Source: JAJEBT01 sp965221485
GTDB taxonomy: Bacteria; Pseudomonadota; Alphaproteobacteria; MPNO01; UBA830
Assembly: GCA_965221485.1 (NCBI GenBank)
Contig: OZ244893.1
Coordinates: 248,001 to 312,000 of the forward strand
DNA: 64,000 nt
Direction of reading: 5' to 3'
Shown here: positions 8,000 to 16,251 of the stretch, one piece after another
How positions within the stretch are numbered: the stretch's first letter is position 1
How the letters are laid out: every line of letters starts with the position of its first letter
Position numbers and translations under genes: made by a program
The notes under the pieces: model-generated
The model's database searches: none
Told to the model about the DNA's origin: nothing
What the model saw: only the letters and a program-made list of their open reading frames with translations

Positions 8000-8701
8000 A
8001 TGTTCCGGCAGGATTGGTATTTACAAAAGGAAGTGGCCCGCGCGGTAGCCCCCGCCGGGCCATGGCTGGCATTGCAAATCCGGTTAGCGATAAACCACAC
8101 CAGCGCCTCCTATGTTACGACACGGTACCGGGAGCGGGCAAGACTGGAGTTTTGTCCGTTGCATCCCGAAGGCGGCTGCGGTCTGTCCCGTCACGGCACC
8201 TATGAGCGCTATACGCCTTATGGCCCGGCCCTGATTGTCCGTTATTACTGTCGCGAGGGACGGACCACCGTCTCGCTTCTTCCTGACTGTTTTGCAGCCC
8301 GCCTGACGGGGACGCTGGCCGATCTTGCGCGGGAGGTCAGGACGGCGGAGCTGGAGGGTGTGGAGGAGGCGGCACAATCCGGTTCTCCCAACCCGCATAT
8401 TGATCGGGCGACCCGGATCGCCCGTGTGAAGCGGCGGCAGGAGTTGTTGTATCGCAGCCTGGGCGCGATCCGTGGTTTTCTGCCGGACCGGTTTGCTGGC
8501 TGCCTGCTCCAGCTGGTGCCCATGGAAGCGGCCGTCGGGGCGCCCTTTGTGTTGCTGCTGCTGCTCCGTTGCTGGTGCGCCGACTCCCTGTCCGTTCTGC
8601 CGCCACCGATCGGCTTTCGTCCGCCCGAAGTTCGTTCGCCGGATCCGGATGGTGGCCACCAACAGCTGAAACCCCGGGATTCGCCGGCCCTTGCCTCGTA
8701 A
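8000..8701 (+). CDS. Hypothetical protein with zinc-ribbon-like Cys/His segment
   Basis: A 233-residue protein of unknown function; the start ATG at 8000 follows a GGAG. Residues about 50-75 read FCPLHPEGGCGLSRHGTYER, then a conserved-looking YGPALIVRYYCREGRTTVSLLPDC. This CxxHxxxxC plus later Cys spacing resembles the N-terminal zinc ribbons of transposon-associated proteins. A charged helical region follows (RIARVKRRQELLYRSLGAIRGFLPD), then a hydrophobic stretch (VLLLLLRCWC) and a proline-rich tail. It begins about 100 bp inside the left 144-bp repeat, which fits a mobile-element passenger, but I cannot name a family. The alternative TTG start at 7889 would lie inside the repeat. Confidence 0.5.
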   Translation: MFRQDWYLQKEVARAVAPAGPWLALQIRLAINHTSASYVTTRYRERARLEFCPLHPEGGCGLSRHGTYERYTPYGPALIVRYYCREGRTTVSLLPDCFAARLTGTLADLAREVRTAELEGVEEAAQSGSPNPHIDRATRIARVKRRQELLYRSLGAIRGFLPDRFAGCLLQLVPMEAAVGAPFVLLLLLRCWCADSLSVLPPPIGFRPPEVRSPDPDGGHQQLKPRDSPALAS

Positions 8702-8881
8702 CCTCTGCGGTTGCGGCGGATTTATGCCGATCAAGACCCGGAGACGCGCCATGAAGCAAGTAGCCGGGGAGCGCGGACGAGAGTCTCCGGTCACCTGCGA
8801 GGAGGGACATGGTCCGGCTGTCGGTTGCGGTCGACAGGGTCGTCCGGCATTCTGCTGATGTCGGGTTCCGGGGGTTGTTTC

Positions 8882-10000
8882 ATGAGCCAGAAGATCACAC
8901 CACCTTTTCGGGCCGACCACGTCGGGAGTTTTCTTCGCCCGGAAACGCTGAACGTTGCCGCACGGCGCTATCGGGCCGGCGAAATCACTCGTGAAGCCTT
9001 TGTTTCCGTTCAGGATGAAGCCATTCGCAAGCTGGTTGCGTGGCAGGAAGACATCGGACTGTGTTCGGTGACCGACGGTGAATTCCGGCGGCGGAGCTGG
9101 TCGGCCGGGTTTATTGATGCGGTTCCGGGTTTCGGATTGCGCAAGGGAGTCGGCCGGTTCCGCGATGGAAGCGGTTGGAAGGATGCCGCCTTGTCACCCT
9201 TCGCGAAAGCGCCGTTGCGGCGGGTGGGGCCGATTGCCAGGGAAGAATTCTCGTTCCTTCAGGAGTGCGCGACCGGGGCGGAGCCCAAGGTGACACTGCC
9301 CTCACCATCCGTGATGCATTATTTCCTGGGACCGCGTGCTGCAGATGCAGAGGTCTATCCCGACATGGAAGGGTTTTTTGCTGATCTGATTTCGATCTAT
9401 CAGGAGGAGATCGCGGATCTCGGCAGGGCGGGATGCCGCTATCTGCAGCTTGATGACACAGCGCTTCCGTGTAATTGCGATGACGGTTTCAGGTCCGGGG
9501 TTCGCGCCCGGGGAGAAGATCCGGATCGGTTGACGCACCGCTACACGCAACTGATTGCCGAAGCCGTGTCCGGGCGACCTTCCGGAATGCGTGTCATGGT
9601 TCACATGTGTCGTGGCAATTTCAAGGGATCGTGGATGGCAGAGGGAAGTTATGAAACCATCGCGGAACAGGTGTTCGCAGAGACTCCGGTCGATGGGTGG
9701 TTCATTGAGTATGATACCGACCGGGCCGGAAGTTTTGCGCCGTTACGTTTCATGCCGGATGACCGGATGGTTGTTCTCGGGCTCGTTTCCACCAAGACGC
9801 CGGTTTTGGAAAACCGTGATGATCTGATGCGACGCATAGACGAGGCTGCTCGATATGTACCTCTGGACCGCCTTTGCCTGAGCCCTCAATGCGGGTTTTC
9901 GTCTGCGGCGGGGAGCGGCCAGGTTCTGGGCGAGGAAGATCAGAAGAGAAAACTGGCTCTGGTCATCGAGACGGCAGCCGCCGTCTGGGGCGAGGCATGA
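8882..10000 (+). CDS. MetE-like (cobalamin-independent methionine synthase family) enzyme
   Basis: A 372-residue protein matching the C-terminal catalytic barrel of MetE only. It opens with FRADHVGSFLRP, and the zinc-site pattern is kept: HMCRGN (His-x-Cys), EYD (Glu) and LSPQCGFSS (Cys). Stand-alone barrels of this family include archaeal-type methionine synthases and epoxyalkane:coenzyme M transferase (XecA), so a thiol alkyl transfer is likely but the acceptor is unknown. The start at 8882 (MSQKITPPF) is set by homology to the family; upstream codons are not conserved. It is the only plus-strand gene of the catabolic block and converges on the SDR gene with 13 bp between stops. A second MetE-like gene lies at 23367-24431. 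Confidence 0.82.
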   Translation: MSQKITPPFRADHVGSFLRPETLNVAARRYRAGEITREAFVSVQDEAIRKLVAWQEDIGLCSVTDGEFRRRSWSAGFIDAVPGFGLRKGVGRFRDGSGWKDAALSPFAKAPLRRVGPIAREEFSFLQECATGAEPKVTLPSPSVMHYFLGPRAADAEVYPDMEGFFADLISIYQEEIADLGRAGCRYLQLDDTALPCNCDDGFRSGVRARGEDPDRLTHRYTQLIAEAVSGRPSGMRVMVHMCRGNFKGSWMAEGSYETIAEQVFAETPVDGWFIEYDTDRAGSFAPLRFMPDDRMVVLGLVSTKTPVLENRDDLMRRIDEAARYVPLDRLCLSPQCGFSSAAGSGQVLGEEDQKRKLALVIETAAAVWGEA

Positions 10001-10013
10001 CCACAGGGGGCGT

Positions 10014-10808
10014 TCAGGCAGCCGTCCAGCCGCCGTCGACAGGAAGGGTCACCCCTGTCACCATGGATGAAGCCCGACTGGAGAGATAGAGGATGCCACC
10101 AGCCAGCTCCCACGGCTCACCGAAACGTCCCAGCGGTGTCGAGGCCTCGATTTCCTGAGCAAGACCGGGATTGGACTGCATGAATCCGGCGCCGAAATTT
10201 GTGCGGAAAAACGAAGGCGCGATGGCATTGACGCGGATCCCGCGATCAGCCCATTCGACGGCAAGGGATCGGGTCAGATTGACGAGGGCACCCTTGGTAG
10301 CCTGATAGCCGATATGGGCAAAAAGGCGGTTGCCGGCCAGCCCCATGATCGATGAAATATTCACGATCCTGCCCTGTCCGTGACCGAACATGTGAGGTGC
10401 AGCAGCGCGGCAGCCGGCAAACACTGCGGTCAGATTGACTTCCACAATGTCGTCCCAGTCCGTGTCGGACAGCGTTTCCGTGGGACCCCTGCGGGCGATT
10501 CCGGCATTGTTGATCAGAACGTGAAGGCCGCCAAGGGTTGCACTTGCCTCGTCAATCACTCGTCTGATGGCTGGTCGATCAGAGACGTCAAGCGTCATGG
10601 CAACCGCACGGCCTCCTGCCTCGTTGATTTCCCGGGCAACGGAATCGGCTGCGTCCCTGTCCTTGTCGGTTACGGCAATGTCGGCTCCGGCGTTTGCCAG
10701 GACCAGAGCGGCTATCCGCCCGAAACCGTTTCCAGCTCCCGTGATCAACGCCACCTCGCCATCCATTCTGAACAGCCTGTCGATGGTCAGGAGGTCTTGA
10801 TGAGTCAC
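10014..10808 (-). CDS. SDR family NAD(P)-dependent oxidoreductase
   Basis: A 264-residue classical short-chain dehydrogenase. The cofactor glycine motif is TGAGNGFGR (residues 21-29), then NNAG, the catalytic Ser in NISSIMG, and the YQATKG motif (YxxxK). The C-terminal GVTLPVDGGW is the usual substrate-loop end. An acidic VTDKDRDA at the end of beta-2 suggests NAD(H) rather than NADP(H). The start codon is GTG at 10808. It lies downstream of the sulfatase on the same strand with about 120 bp between, in a block with two putative ring-cleavage proteins, so oxidation of an alcohol intermediate is plausible. The substrate cannot be assigned. Confidence 0.9.
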   Translation of the reverse strand: MTHQDLLTIDRLFRMDGEVALITGAGNGFGRIAALVLANAGADIAVTDKDRDAADSVAREINEAGGRAVAMTLDVSDRPAIRRVIDEASATLGGLHVLINNAGIARRGPTETLSDTDWDDIVEVNLTAVFAGCRAAAPHMFGHGQGRIVNISSIMGLAGNRLFAHIGYQATKGALVNLTRSLAVEWADRGIRVNAIAPSFFRTNFGAGFMQSNPGLAQEIEASTPLGRFGEPWELAGGILYLSSRASSMVTGVTLPVDGGWTAA

Positions 10809-10932
10809 AGTCCGTCCTCACTAGCGCAAGAGTTTCGATCCCCGAGACCCTGAATGAGGCTTGTCACAGAGAGCCCATAACCGCGGTCGCCCGGTCCGGG
10901 GACGACCAGGTTCTTGTCTCCGGATCATGCGG

Positions 10933-12531
10933 TCAGGCCCGCATGGTTGTCATGGGGCTGGTGTCGACGAGTTCCATTTGCTGATAGGCAAGCCGTTCGA
11001 ACATCTCGGCCCGGATCGAGGCATGGGCCGGATGATCGAACAAATTCTCCATTTCGTCGGGATCGTTCCTGAGGTCGTAGAGTTCTCCCCATGTGTTGCC
11101 CCGTGACACGGTCAACCGATGGGATTCGGTGATGATGCTGCGGATACGCGGCGGGCTGTCATAACCGAAATATGTTCTCTGCTGGTCATCCTCGACAATG
11201 ACGGACTCGACCCTGCCGGGATCATCCTCCCCGGCGATGGTCCTGAGAAGACTGCGCCCCTGGATGCCGTTATAGGGCTCGATCCGGGCACGATCCATGA
11301 TGGTTCGGGCGATGTCGACCGTGCTGGCCAGGGCCTGGGTCGTGTGGGCAGTTGCACCGGGTTCGGACCAGATGAAGGGCACGCGTGTAATGGCCTCGAA
11401 ATGAGCCGGACCCTTGAGCATCAGCCCGTGATCTCCGAGAAAATCACCATGATCCGACGTGAAGACAACGATCGTGTTTTCATCGAGACCGGTCGCTTTC
11501 AGTTTTGCGAGAATGTCTCCGATGGCGTCATCAATCATTGCGATCATGCCGCAGGTGAGCGCACGAGCCTCCCGGATTTCCTGTTCGAGCGCTGCAAAGG
11601 CGTTCTGTGACGTGACGGTCGCCTTGCCGGATTGCCGTGCCTCGCGGGCCCACCTGACATGCGGGGGCGGTTCCCGGTTTCCATAGTCGAAGCTGGCTGG
11701 CAGCTCCATGTCGGCAGGGTTGTAGAGATCCCAGTAGCGGCCCGGCGGGGTGAAGGGATGGTGGGGATCAGGAAACGAAGCCATCAGGAAGAAGGGCCGG
11801 TCATCGGCGGCGCCGGCATGGTGGTTCAGATAGTCAATCGTCTTCGCCTTCACGTAGCTGGTTGGATAGAACTCTTCGGGTATTGCGGTCCGGTAGGCTT
11901 GGGGGCAGATATAGTCGTGCGGCAACTGACGGGCGCGGTCGCGAAGTTCGTCCGCGTCGGGGCGTTGCTGCCTGAACCAGACATAATAGTGACCGCCAAC
12001 ATGATCGGAGTGTTCCGTACAGAGATCGACATGTTCGAAGCCGTAGAAGGGGAGGGAAAGATCATAAGGCTCTCCGGGTTCCCATCGTTCCGGATGCTCC
12101 TGTCGATAATCGCCCGAGGCGTCGACAGCAAAGGCTTCAGGCATCACATCACGCAGGGAATGATAGCCTTCGGACAGTTCCGGTCTGGTCTGCATTGGCG
12201 GAAACTTTGTCATGTTCTGGATATGGCTCTTTCCAACCAATGCCGTTGCGTAACCGCACACGCGCAGACCCTCGACAAACGTACTTGCCCGCATGTCCAG
12301 AGGGACTCCGTTGGAGCGAACCCCATGCAGGGATGGCATCCTTCCGGTCACAAGAGTGGAACGGTTGGGCTGACAGACGGGTGTTGCCACATAGAAGCGG
12401 TCAAAACGGGTTCCGCGCTCTGCAATTGAATCGATATTGGGGGTCTTCAGGACCGGATGCCCAGAACAGCTCATGAAATCGGCTCGGTGCTGATCGGTAA
12501 TGATGAACAGAAAATTGGGCCTTGAAGACAT
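10933..12531 (-). CDS. Sulfatase-like hydrolase
   Basis: A 532-residue type I sulfatase / alkaline-phosphatase-superfamily hydrolase. The N-terminal metal motif is LFIITDQHRADF, and the active-site signature is VCQPNRSTLVTGR. Its Cys fits CxPxR and would be converted to formylglycine, with G-R following. Later metal ligands appear in FTSDHGDFLGDH (DHG) and in KGPAHFEA. Length suits arylsulfatases, choline sulfatases and phosphonate monoester hydrolases. No signal peptide is visible, so it is probably cytoplasmic. No formylglycine-generating enzyme gene is in the window. It is codirectional with the aldolase-like and dioxygenase-like genes upstream (58 bp gap), suggesting removal of a sulfate (or phosphonate ester) during catabolism. 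Confidence 0.88.
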   Translation of the reverse strand: MSSRPNFLFIITDQHRADFMSCSGHPVLKTPNIDSIAERGTRFDRFYVATPVCQPNRSTLVTGRMPSLHGVRSNGVPLDMRASTFVEGLRVCGYATALVGKSHIQNMTKFPPMQTRPELSEGYHSLRDVMPEAFAVDASGDYRQEHPERWEPGEPYDLSLPFYGFEHVDLCTEHSDHVGGHYYVWFRQQRPDADELRDRARQLPHDYICPQAYRTAIPEEFYPTSYVKAKTIDYLNHHAGAADDRPFFLMASFPDPHHPFTPPGRYWDLYNPADMELPASFDYGNREPPPHVRWAREARQSGKATVTSQNAFAALEQEIREARALTCGMIAMIDDAIGDILAKLKATGLDENTIVVFTSDHGDFLGDHGLMLKGPAHFEAITRVPFIWSEPGATAHTTQALASTVDIARTIMDRARIEPYNGIQGRSLLRTIAGEDDPGRVESVIVEDDQQRTYFGYDSPPRIRSIITESHRLTVSRGNTWGELYDLRNDPDEMENLFDHPAHASIRAEMFERLAYQQMELVDTSPMTTMRA

Positions 12532-12588
12532 GCCTTTGTTTCCTTCTGGTATTGATACCCGAACGTTTTGAAAGCGTTCCGGCCGGTT

Positions 12589-13293
12589 TCAGGCTTCGGG
12601 GTCGCCCGCGGTCAGATAGGCCCACATGCGCTCGAAGATCTGCCCGCTTGAAACGGCTCTGGCGGCAGCCTCTTCGGAGGTGAGAACCAGTGAGTCCTTT
12701 TCTTTGCCGGTTGCCATGACCGCCAGTTCGGTGTGGGCGGCTTCCTCAAGATAGAATGCCATCACGATGGCCTCCTCGATACAGGTACCCGTCAGGATGC
12801 AGCCATTTCCCCGCATGACGATCGCCCGCGCCTCACCGAGTGTTACCGCGAGCCGGGCGGCAGCCGCGTCATTGCGCACGAGTCCGGGATCATCCCAGAG
12901 CGGAGCCGCGGGTGCAAAATAGCTGCCAAATCCGATCCTCGCTTTCGGGGTGCGGCGGAACGTTGACAGGGTCATCACGTCGCGCAGGAATGTACGCGCG
13001 ATCCCGTTGACATCGGAACGCCGCTTGTAGATCTGCTGGTGGCAGCGGACTTCCCCGAGGACTCCGTCAGGCAGCGGACCTTCGATCGGTACGACCGTAC
13101 CTTCATCGTCCGGTGTGATCAGGCCCAGGGGCCGCGGTGCGCATACAAGAAACGAATCGGCATCCAGCCGGGTACTCACATGGCCGTAAGCATGGCCCAA
13201 CCGGTGGCGGTCGAGGGCTCTGGCGGCAATCCGGACGCGGATCTGGTTCTGTTGCAGCGAGTCTCCGAGCGTACCGAAACTCACGTCCGTCAT
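12589..13293 (-). CDS. Class II aldolase/adducin family protein lacking zinc histidines
   Basis: A 234-residue class II aldolase/adducin fold protein. The family landmarks are GHVSTRL (residues about 29-35) and a GEVRCHQQIYKRRSDVNGI segment that aligns with the usual E-x(3)-H-x(2)-IY-x(3)-PDV. However the metal-binding VVHTH is IARTF here, and the third ligand region (NHG in most members) is RGNG. All three zinc histidines known in L-fuculose-phosphate aldolase therefore appear to be absent, so a standard zinc-dependent aldolase or decarboxylase reaction is doubtful. The ATG at 13293 overlaps the stop of the VOC dioxygenase-like gene as ATGA, showing translational coupling. The longer frame is not supported. 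Confidence 0.82.
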   Translation of the reverse strand: MTDVSFGTLGDSLQQNQIRVRIAARALDRHRLGHAYGHVSTRLDADSFLVCAPRPLGLITPDDEGTVVPIEGPLPDGVLGEVRCHQQIYKRRSDVNGIARTFLRDVMTLSTFRRTPKARIGFGSYFAPAAPLWDDPGLVRNDAAAARLAVTLGEARAIVMRGNGCILTGTCIEEAIVMAFYLEEAAHTELAVMATGKEKDSLVLTSEEAAARAVSSGQIFERMWAYLTAGDPEA

Positions 13294-14150
13294 GATTCCC
13301 TGAATTCGGGGATGTCCGGCCGGGAACCCCACACGCAAAAGGACTCGGGAGTGAAGGGAAACTGGCGGGGTCGCCAGTTGTCCTCTTCATCGATCATGCG
13401 CACACCACAGGAATATTCATAGACCATGCCGTCCGGGCCTTCGAAGTAAAGGAACTGGGCGCCTGACGTCGCATGCCGGCCGGGTCCGAATACGATCCGC
13501 ACCTGACGATCCTGAAGGAAGTAGGTCGAGCGCATAATGTCATCGATCTCCCGGACCTGGAAGTTGATGTGCTGAACGCCCGGCAGATCCGCGGGAAAGA
13601 GGGCAAAGCGGTGATGCACACGATCGAATGACATCAGGGGGGCCGATCCGATCCAGTCGTTGGGCCGGAAATTGAAGACACCGCACCAGAATTTCTCATC
13701 GCGCGGAGCGTCGGTGGTCTTGAGGCCGATATGATTGAACCAGTAGATTCCGGCATCACGGCTGGGAAAGAACCGTTGACCTGATGCGAAGGGGCGGCTG
13801 ACGAGATCGAAGCGGTTGCCGGTCGGATCCTGAAACGTCAGGTAACGGACGCACCTCCGCAAACGGGCCCCCTCGCTGCTGCCCCAGGTGAAGTCCACGC
13901 CCCTGGCTTCCAGATGGCTGGCGGCCGCGTCAAGGGCATTGTCACCTGCGACTTCAATGCCAACAGTGTGATCGGCGGGGTCGCCCTTGAAAAAACAGAT
14001 ATTGTGGTCGCGGTCATCGCCTCGCAGGAAGATGCGACCATGTTCGCGTCCGACTTCCTCAAGTCCGTAGATTTCCCGCGCCCATCGTGCGGAAGCGTCC
14101 GGATCCGAGGCTCCCATATGAACGTAACGCAGGTCGACAAGTTCGATCAT
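13290..14150 (-). CDS. VOC family protein, type I extradiol dioxygenase-like
   Basis: A 286-residue two-domain vicinal-oxygen-chelate protein with the layout of bacterial extradiol (catechol 2,3-type) dioxygenases. The catalytic C-terminal domain shows the expected metal triad: His in FNHIGLK (about residue 142), His in GVQHINFQV and Glu in VYEYSCG. The N-terminal domain (MIELVDLRYVHMG, then DPTGNRFDL) is the structural repeat. The stop codon is shared with the start of the aldolase-like gene (ATGA overlap) and the bicupin gene lies 111 bp upstream, so ring cleavage followed by further processing is the simplest reading. The exact catecholic substrate is unknown. Confidence 0.87.
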   Translation of the reverse strand: MIELVDLRYVHMGASDPDASARWAREIYGLEEVGREHGRIFLRGDDRDHNICFFKGDPADHTVGIEVAGDNALDAAASHLEARGVDFTWGSSEGARLRRCVRYLTFQDPTGNRFDLVSRPFASGQRFFPSRDAGIYWFNHIGLKTTDAPRDEKFWCGVFNFRPNDWIGSAPLMSFDRVHHRFALFPADLPGVQHINFQVREIDDIMRSTYFLQDRQVRIVFGPGRHATSGAQFLYFEGPDGMVYEYSCGVRMIDEEDNWRPRQFPFTPESFCVWGSRPDIPEFRES

Positions 14151-14261
14151 GGCTCAAACAGTCCTGCTTGTTGTGGGCCCATGATATCGTGTCGGGGACC
14201 GAGCACAATAGCGGGGCTCTGACATACGTTCCTGCGGCTGATGCCCCGGTCTCGAGGTCAG

Positions 14262-15422
14262 TCAGGATGCAAGTCTCCTGATGGTTCCGTCACTGCTGCG
14301 GCCATGGCGCGCGTAGAAGCCCAGTGTCTTCAGGGTTGGTTCATCACTTGCGACGAAGAGCATGACATCGTCGCTGTCCGACTCATTGACGTGCTCGTAC
14401 CACTCACCGCCCGGGATTGCCACAGCGTCATAGGGTTGCCAGTCGAAGCGCTTGCCGCCGATCATGCTGTGGCCGGCACCCTGAAACGGGAAGACCATCT
14501 GGCTGGCGTTTTGCTGCTGGGCGAGGGTTCGTTCTCCCGGTCGAAGCAACTGACCGAAAAACGTCATTGTTGGATAAATCGGACCGCCATGCACCGGATC
14601 GGTATATTCGACGATGATTGCGTCCCACGGACTCCCGTCATGATCCCGGAATGCATTCAGGAGTTCCAAGGTTCGTTCCCATCGATAGACATACATGGGA
14701 GAGTGTCGACCTGTACCCCGCCGGTGATCCAGAAATCGCGGTTTCAGCCCGCCGTGACCATAGGTGCGATAGGAGTGGTCGTCGCGGTAGCGGTCCGACT
14801 GCTCCAGTGGGCTGACGGATGTGCCGTTCTGTTCTTCCTCATAGTCGTGTTCGAAGCTCGCGGCATTGAGGACTTCGGAAAGCGGCAGATCGAGCACACT
14901 GACATTGACCGCAAAGTCGTCACCATGGTTTCCGTGATTGTGCCAGGCATCCGCTGGTGTCAGCACGACATCGCCCGGGCCAAAGGTTATGGGTTCACCT
15001 TCCACGCCGGTGTAGTTTTGTGACCCCGTCAGCCCGACCCGGACCGCATTGATCGAATGGCGGTGGGGCGGCATGATTTCGTTGGGGTCGTTCAGCCTGT
15101 AGGCAGTGTAGAGCGTGGTTACGGTCGCCCGCACGGGTGACAGTCCGGGATTGACCAGGACGATGGAACGGCGTTCCGAGTCGTCCATGGTGACGAGTTC
15201 TGCGGCCTCGTAGAGCAGCGGCTCGATGTCGGCGTATTTCCAGACGAAGGGCAGGGCCCGGCGCCCCTTGAGGACCTGGCCGTCTTCGTCATGGTCGTTC
15301 TTGCGATGACTCATCGACCAGTAAGGTGCCATATCAAGTGCGTCGAGGCGGCCATAGAGCGCATCCAGACGTGCGTCCCGATTGCTTCGCGCGCTCTGCC
15401 TCGTTTGCATGGACATCGGCAT
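14262..15422 (-). CDS. Gentisate 1,2-dioxygenase-like bicupin protein
   Basis: A 386-residue bicupin. Cupin 1 has the iron-binding pattern PPHRHSINAVRV (HxH) and DAWHNHGN (third His) expected of gentisate, 1-hydroxy-2-naphthoate or salicylate ring-cleaving dioxygenases. Cupin 2 has RPGERTLAQQQNASQ in place of its HxH and keeps only isolated histidines, so, as in many gentisate dioxygenases, only the first cupin should hold Fe(II). The start at 15422 (MPMSMQ) is preceded by AGGAG at suitable spacing. It heads the minus-strand block (bicupin, extradiol-type VOC, aldolase-like, sulfatase, SDR), and its promoter would lie in 15423-15700. Confidence 0.82.
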   Translation of the reverse strand: MPMSMQTRQSARSNRDARLDALYGRLDALDMAPYWSMSHRKNDHDEDGQVLKGRRALPFVWKYADIEPLLYEAAELVTMDDSERRSIVLVNPGLSPVRATVTTLYTAYRLNDPNEIMPPHRHSINAVRVGLTGSQNYTGVEGEPITFGPGDVVLTPADAWHNHGNHGDDFAVNVSVLDLPLSEVLNAASFEHDYEEEQNGTSVSPLEQSDRYRDDHSYRTYGHGGLKPRFLDHRRGTGRHSPMYVYRWERTLELLNAFRDHDGSPWDAIIVEYTDPVHGGPIYPTMTFFGQLLRPGERTLAQQQNASQMVFPFQGAGHSMIGGKRFDWQPYDAVAIPGGEWYEHVNESDSDDVMLFVASDEPTLKTLGFYARHGRSSDGTIRRLAS

Positions 15423-16053
15423 GTCCGGCTCCTTTCCTGCAGATCCGATCCAGGATGTCCGCATCATAGCACAATCCGGCCACTCCCTGATCCGGAACCA
15501 AACCCGAGCTGGAGTCCGTGACGTACGTTCTTCTCGCCGGTGCTGTAAACCGAGTTCGGTGCGCCATTGATCAAGACGCAGTAGTCAGAGTTCTGGCACT
15601 CAACGCGGACAATCTTCTGTTTGAAACCGGAGGTCTCCTCTTGCAGCGCCCAGTTCGGGACCTGAGGTCGCGCCGTCTCCTGTTCGAGTTCCTGAATTCT
15701 GGCCGTTCCCACTCTCATTCTGCAGGGCACCATACTGTGGCCCGGATTAAACTCCGAAATGCAACATTACCTGGTGCGGCAGAGAGATCTCTCAGAAATG
15801 ATTTTGCGGAGCGAGTGCGTAGCCCGGACCAGGAACAGGCCTGCCTTTGGCATGTTTGGTCACCGGTTCATTGAACACTATTCCGTCCTCAACGGAAAGG
15901 AACACACCGCTCCAAAGTGGCTGGGCCGGCCGACTGGCCTGATGATCGAATTCCTGCAGAACCTGCACCGAAAGCGCGAACTCGGGTTTGGTCCGCAGTT
16001 CGCGCGACTGGTCGCAGTTGACGCCATCTTCTGCAGACCGCCCGACCGCCCAC
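15423..16053. other. Region between bicupin gene and right repeat
   Basis: About 630 bp with no confident gene. One minus-strand frame around 15464-15733 reads a heptad-like segment (ARIQELEQETARPQ) reminiscent of IS3-type OrfA leucine zippers, but no other transposase feature accompanies it. The part next to 15423 should contain the promoter of the bicupin operon. Confidence 0.35.
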
Positions 16054-16197
16054 GGTCCGGACAAGCGCTGTCAGGACAAGACAGACCCCGCAGGCAGGTC
16101 AGAATTCACCGCGATCTTTCGACCGCTTTTCAGACTCCCGATGGAAAAGCGCGAGACGAAATCAGACGTAAACGCTGAATCAATGTGAGAGACAACA
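16054..16197 (-). repeat. 144-bp inverted repeat, right copy
   Basis: Exact reverse complement of 7756-7899 over all 144 bases. With the left copy it brackets about 8.15 kb containing the zinc-ribbon protein, MetE-like, SDR, sulfatase, aldolase-like, VOC and bicupin genes. Perfect identity between copies implies a recent event or continuing recombination or gene conversion. Confidence 0.95.
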
Positions 16198-16251
16198 ACC
16201 AGGATCCAGAACCCTGCCACCCAGTGACGCGACACTGCTGGCGCAGGCGAT

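Noticed and set aside
15464..15733. Possible IS3 OrfA leucine-zipper fragment
   Set aside because: Only one short heptad-like segment (ARIQELEQETARPQ) is suggestive; no helix-turn-helix or terminal repeat was found, so it was not annotated as a mobile element.
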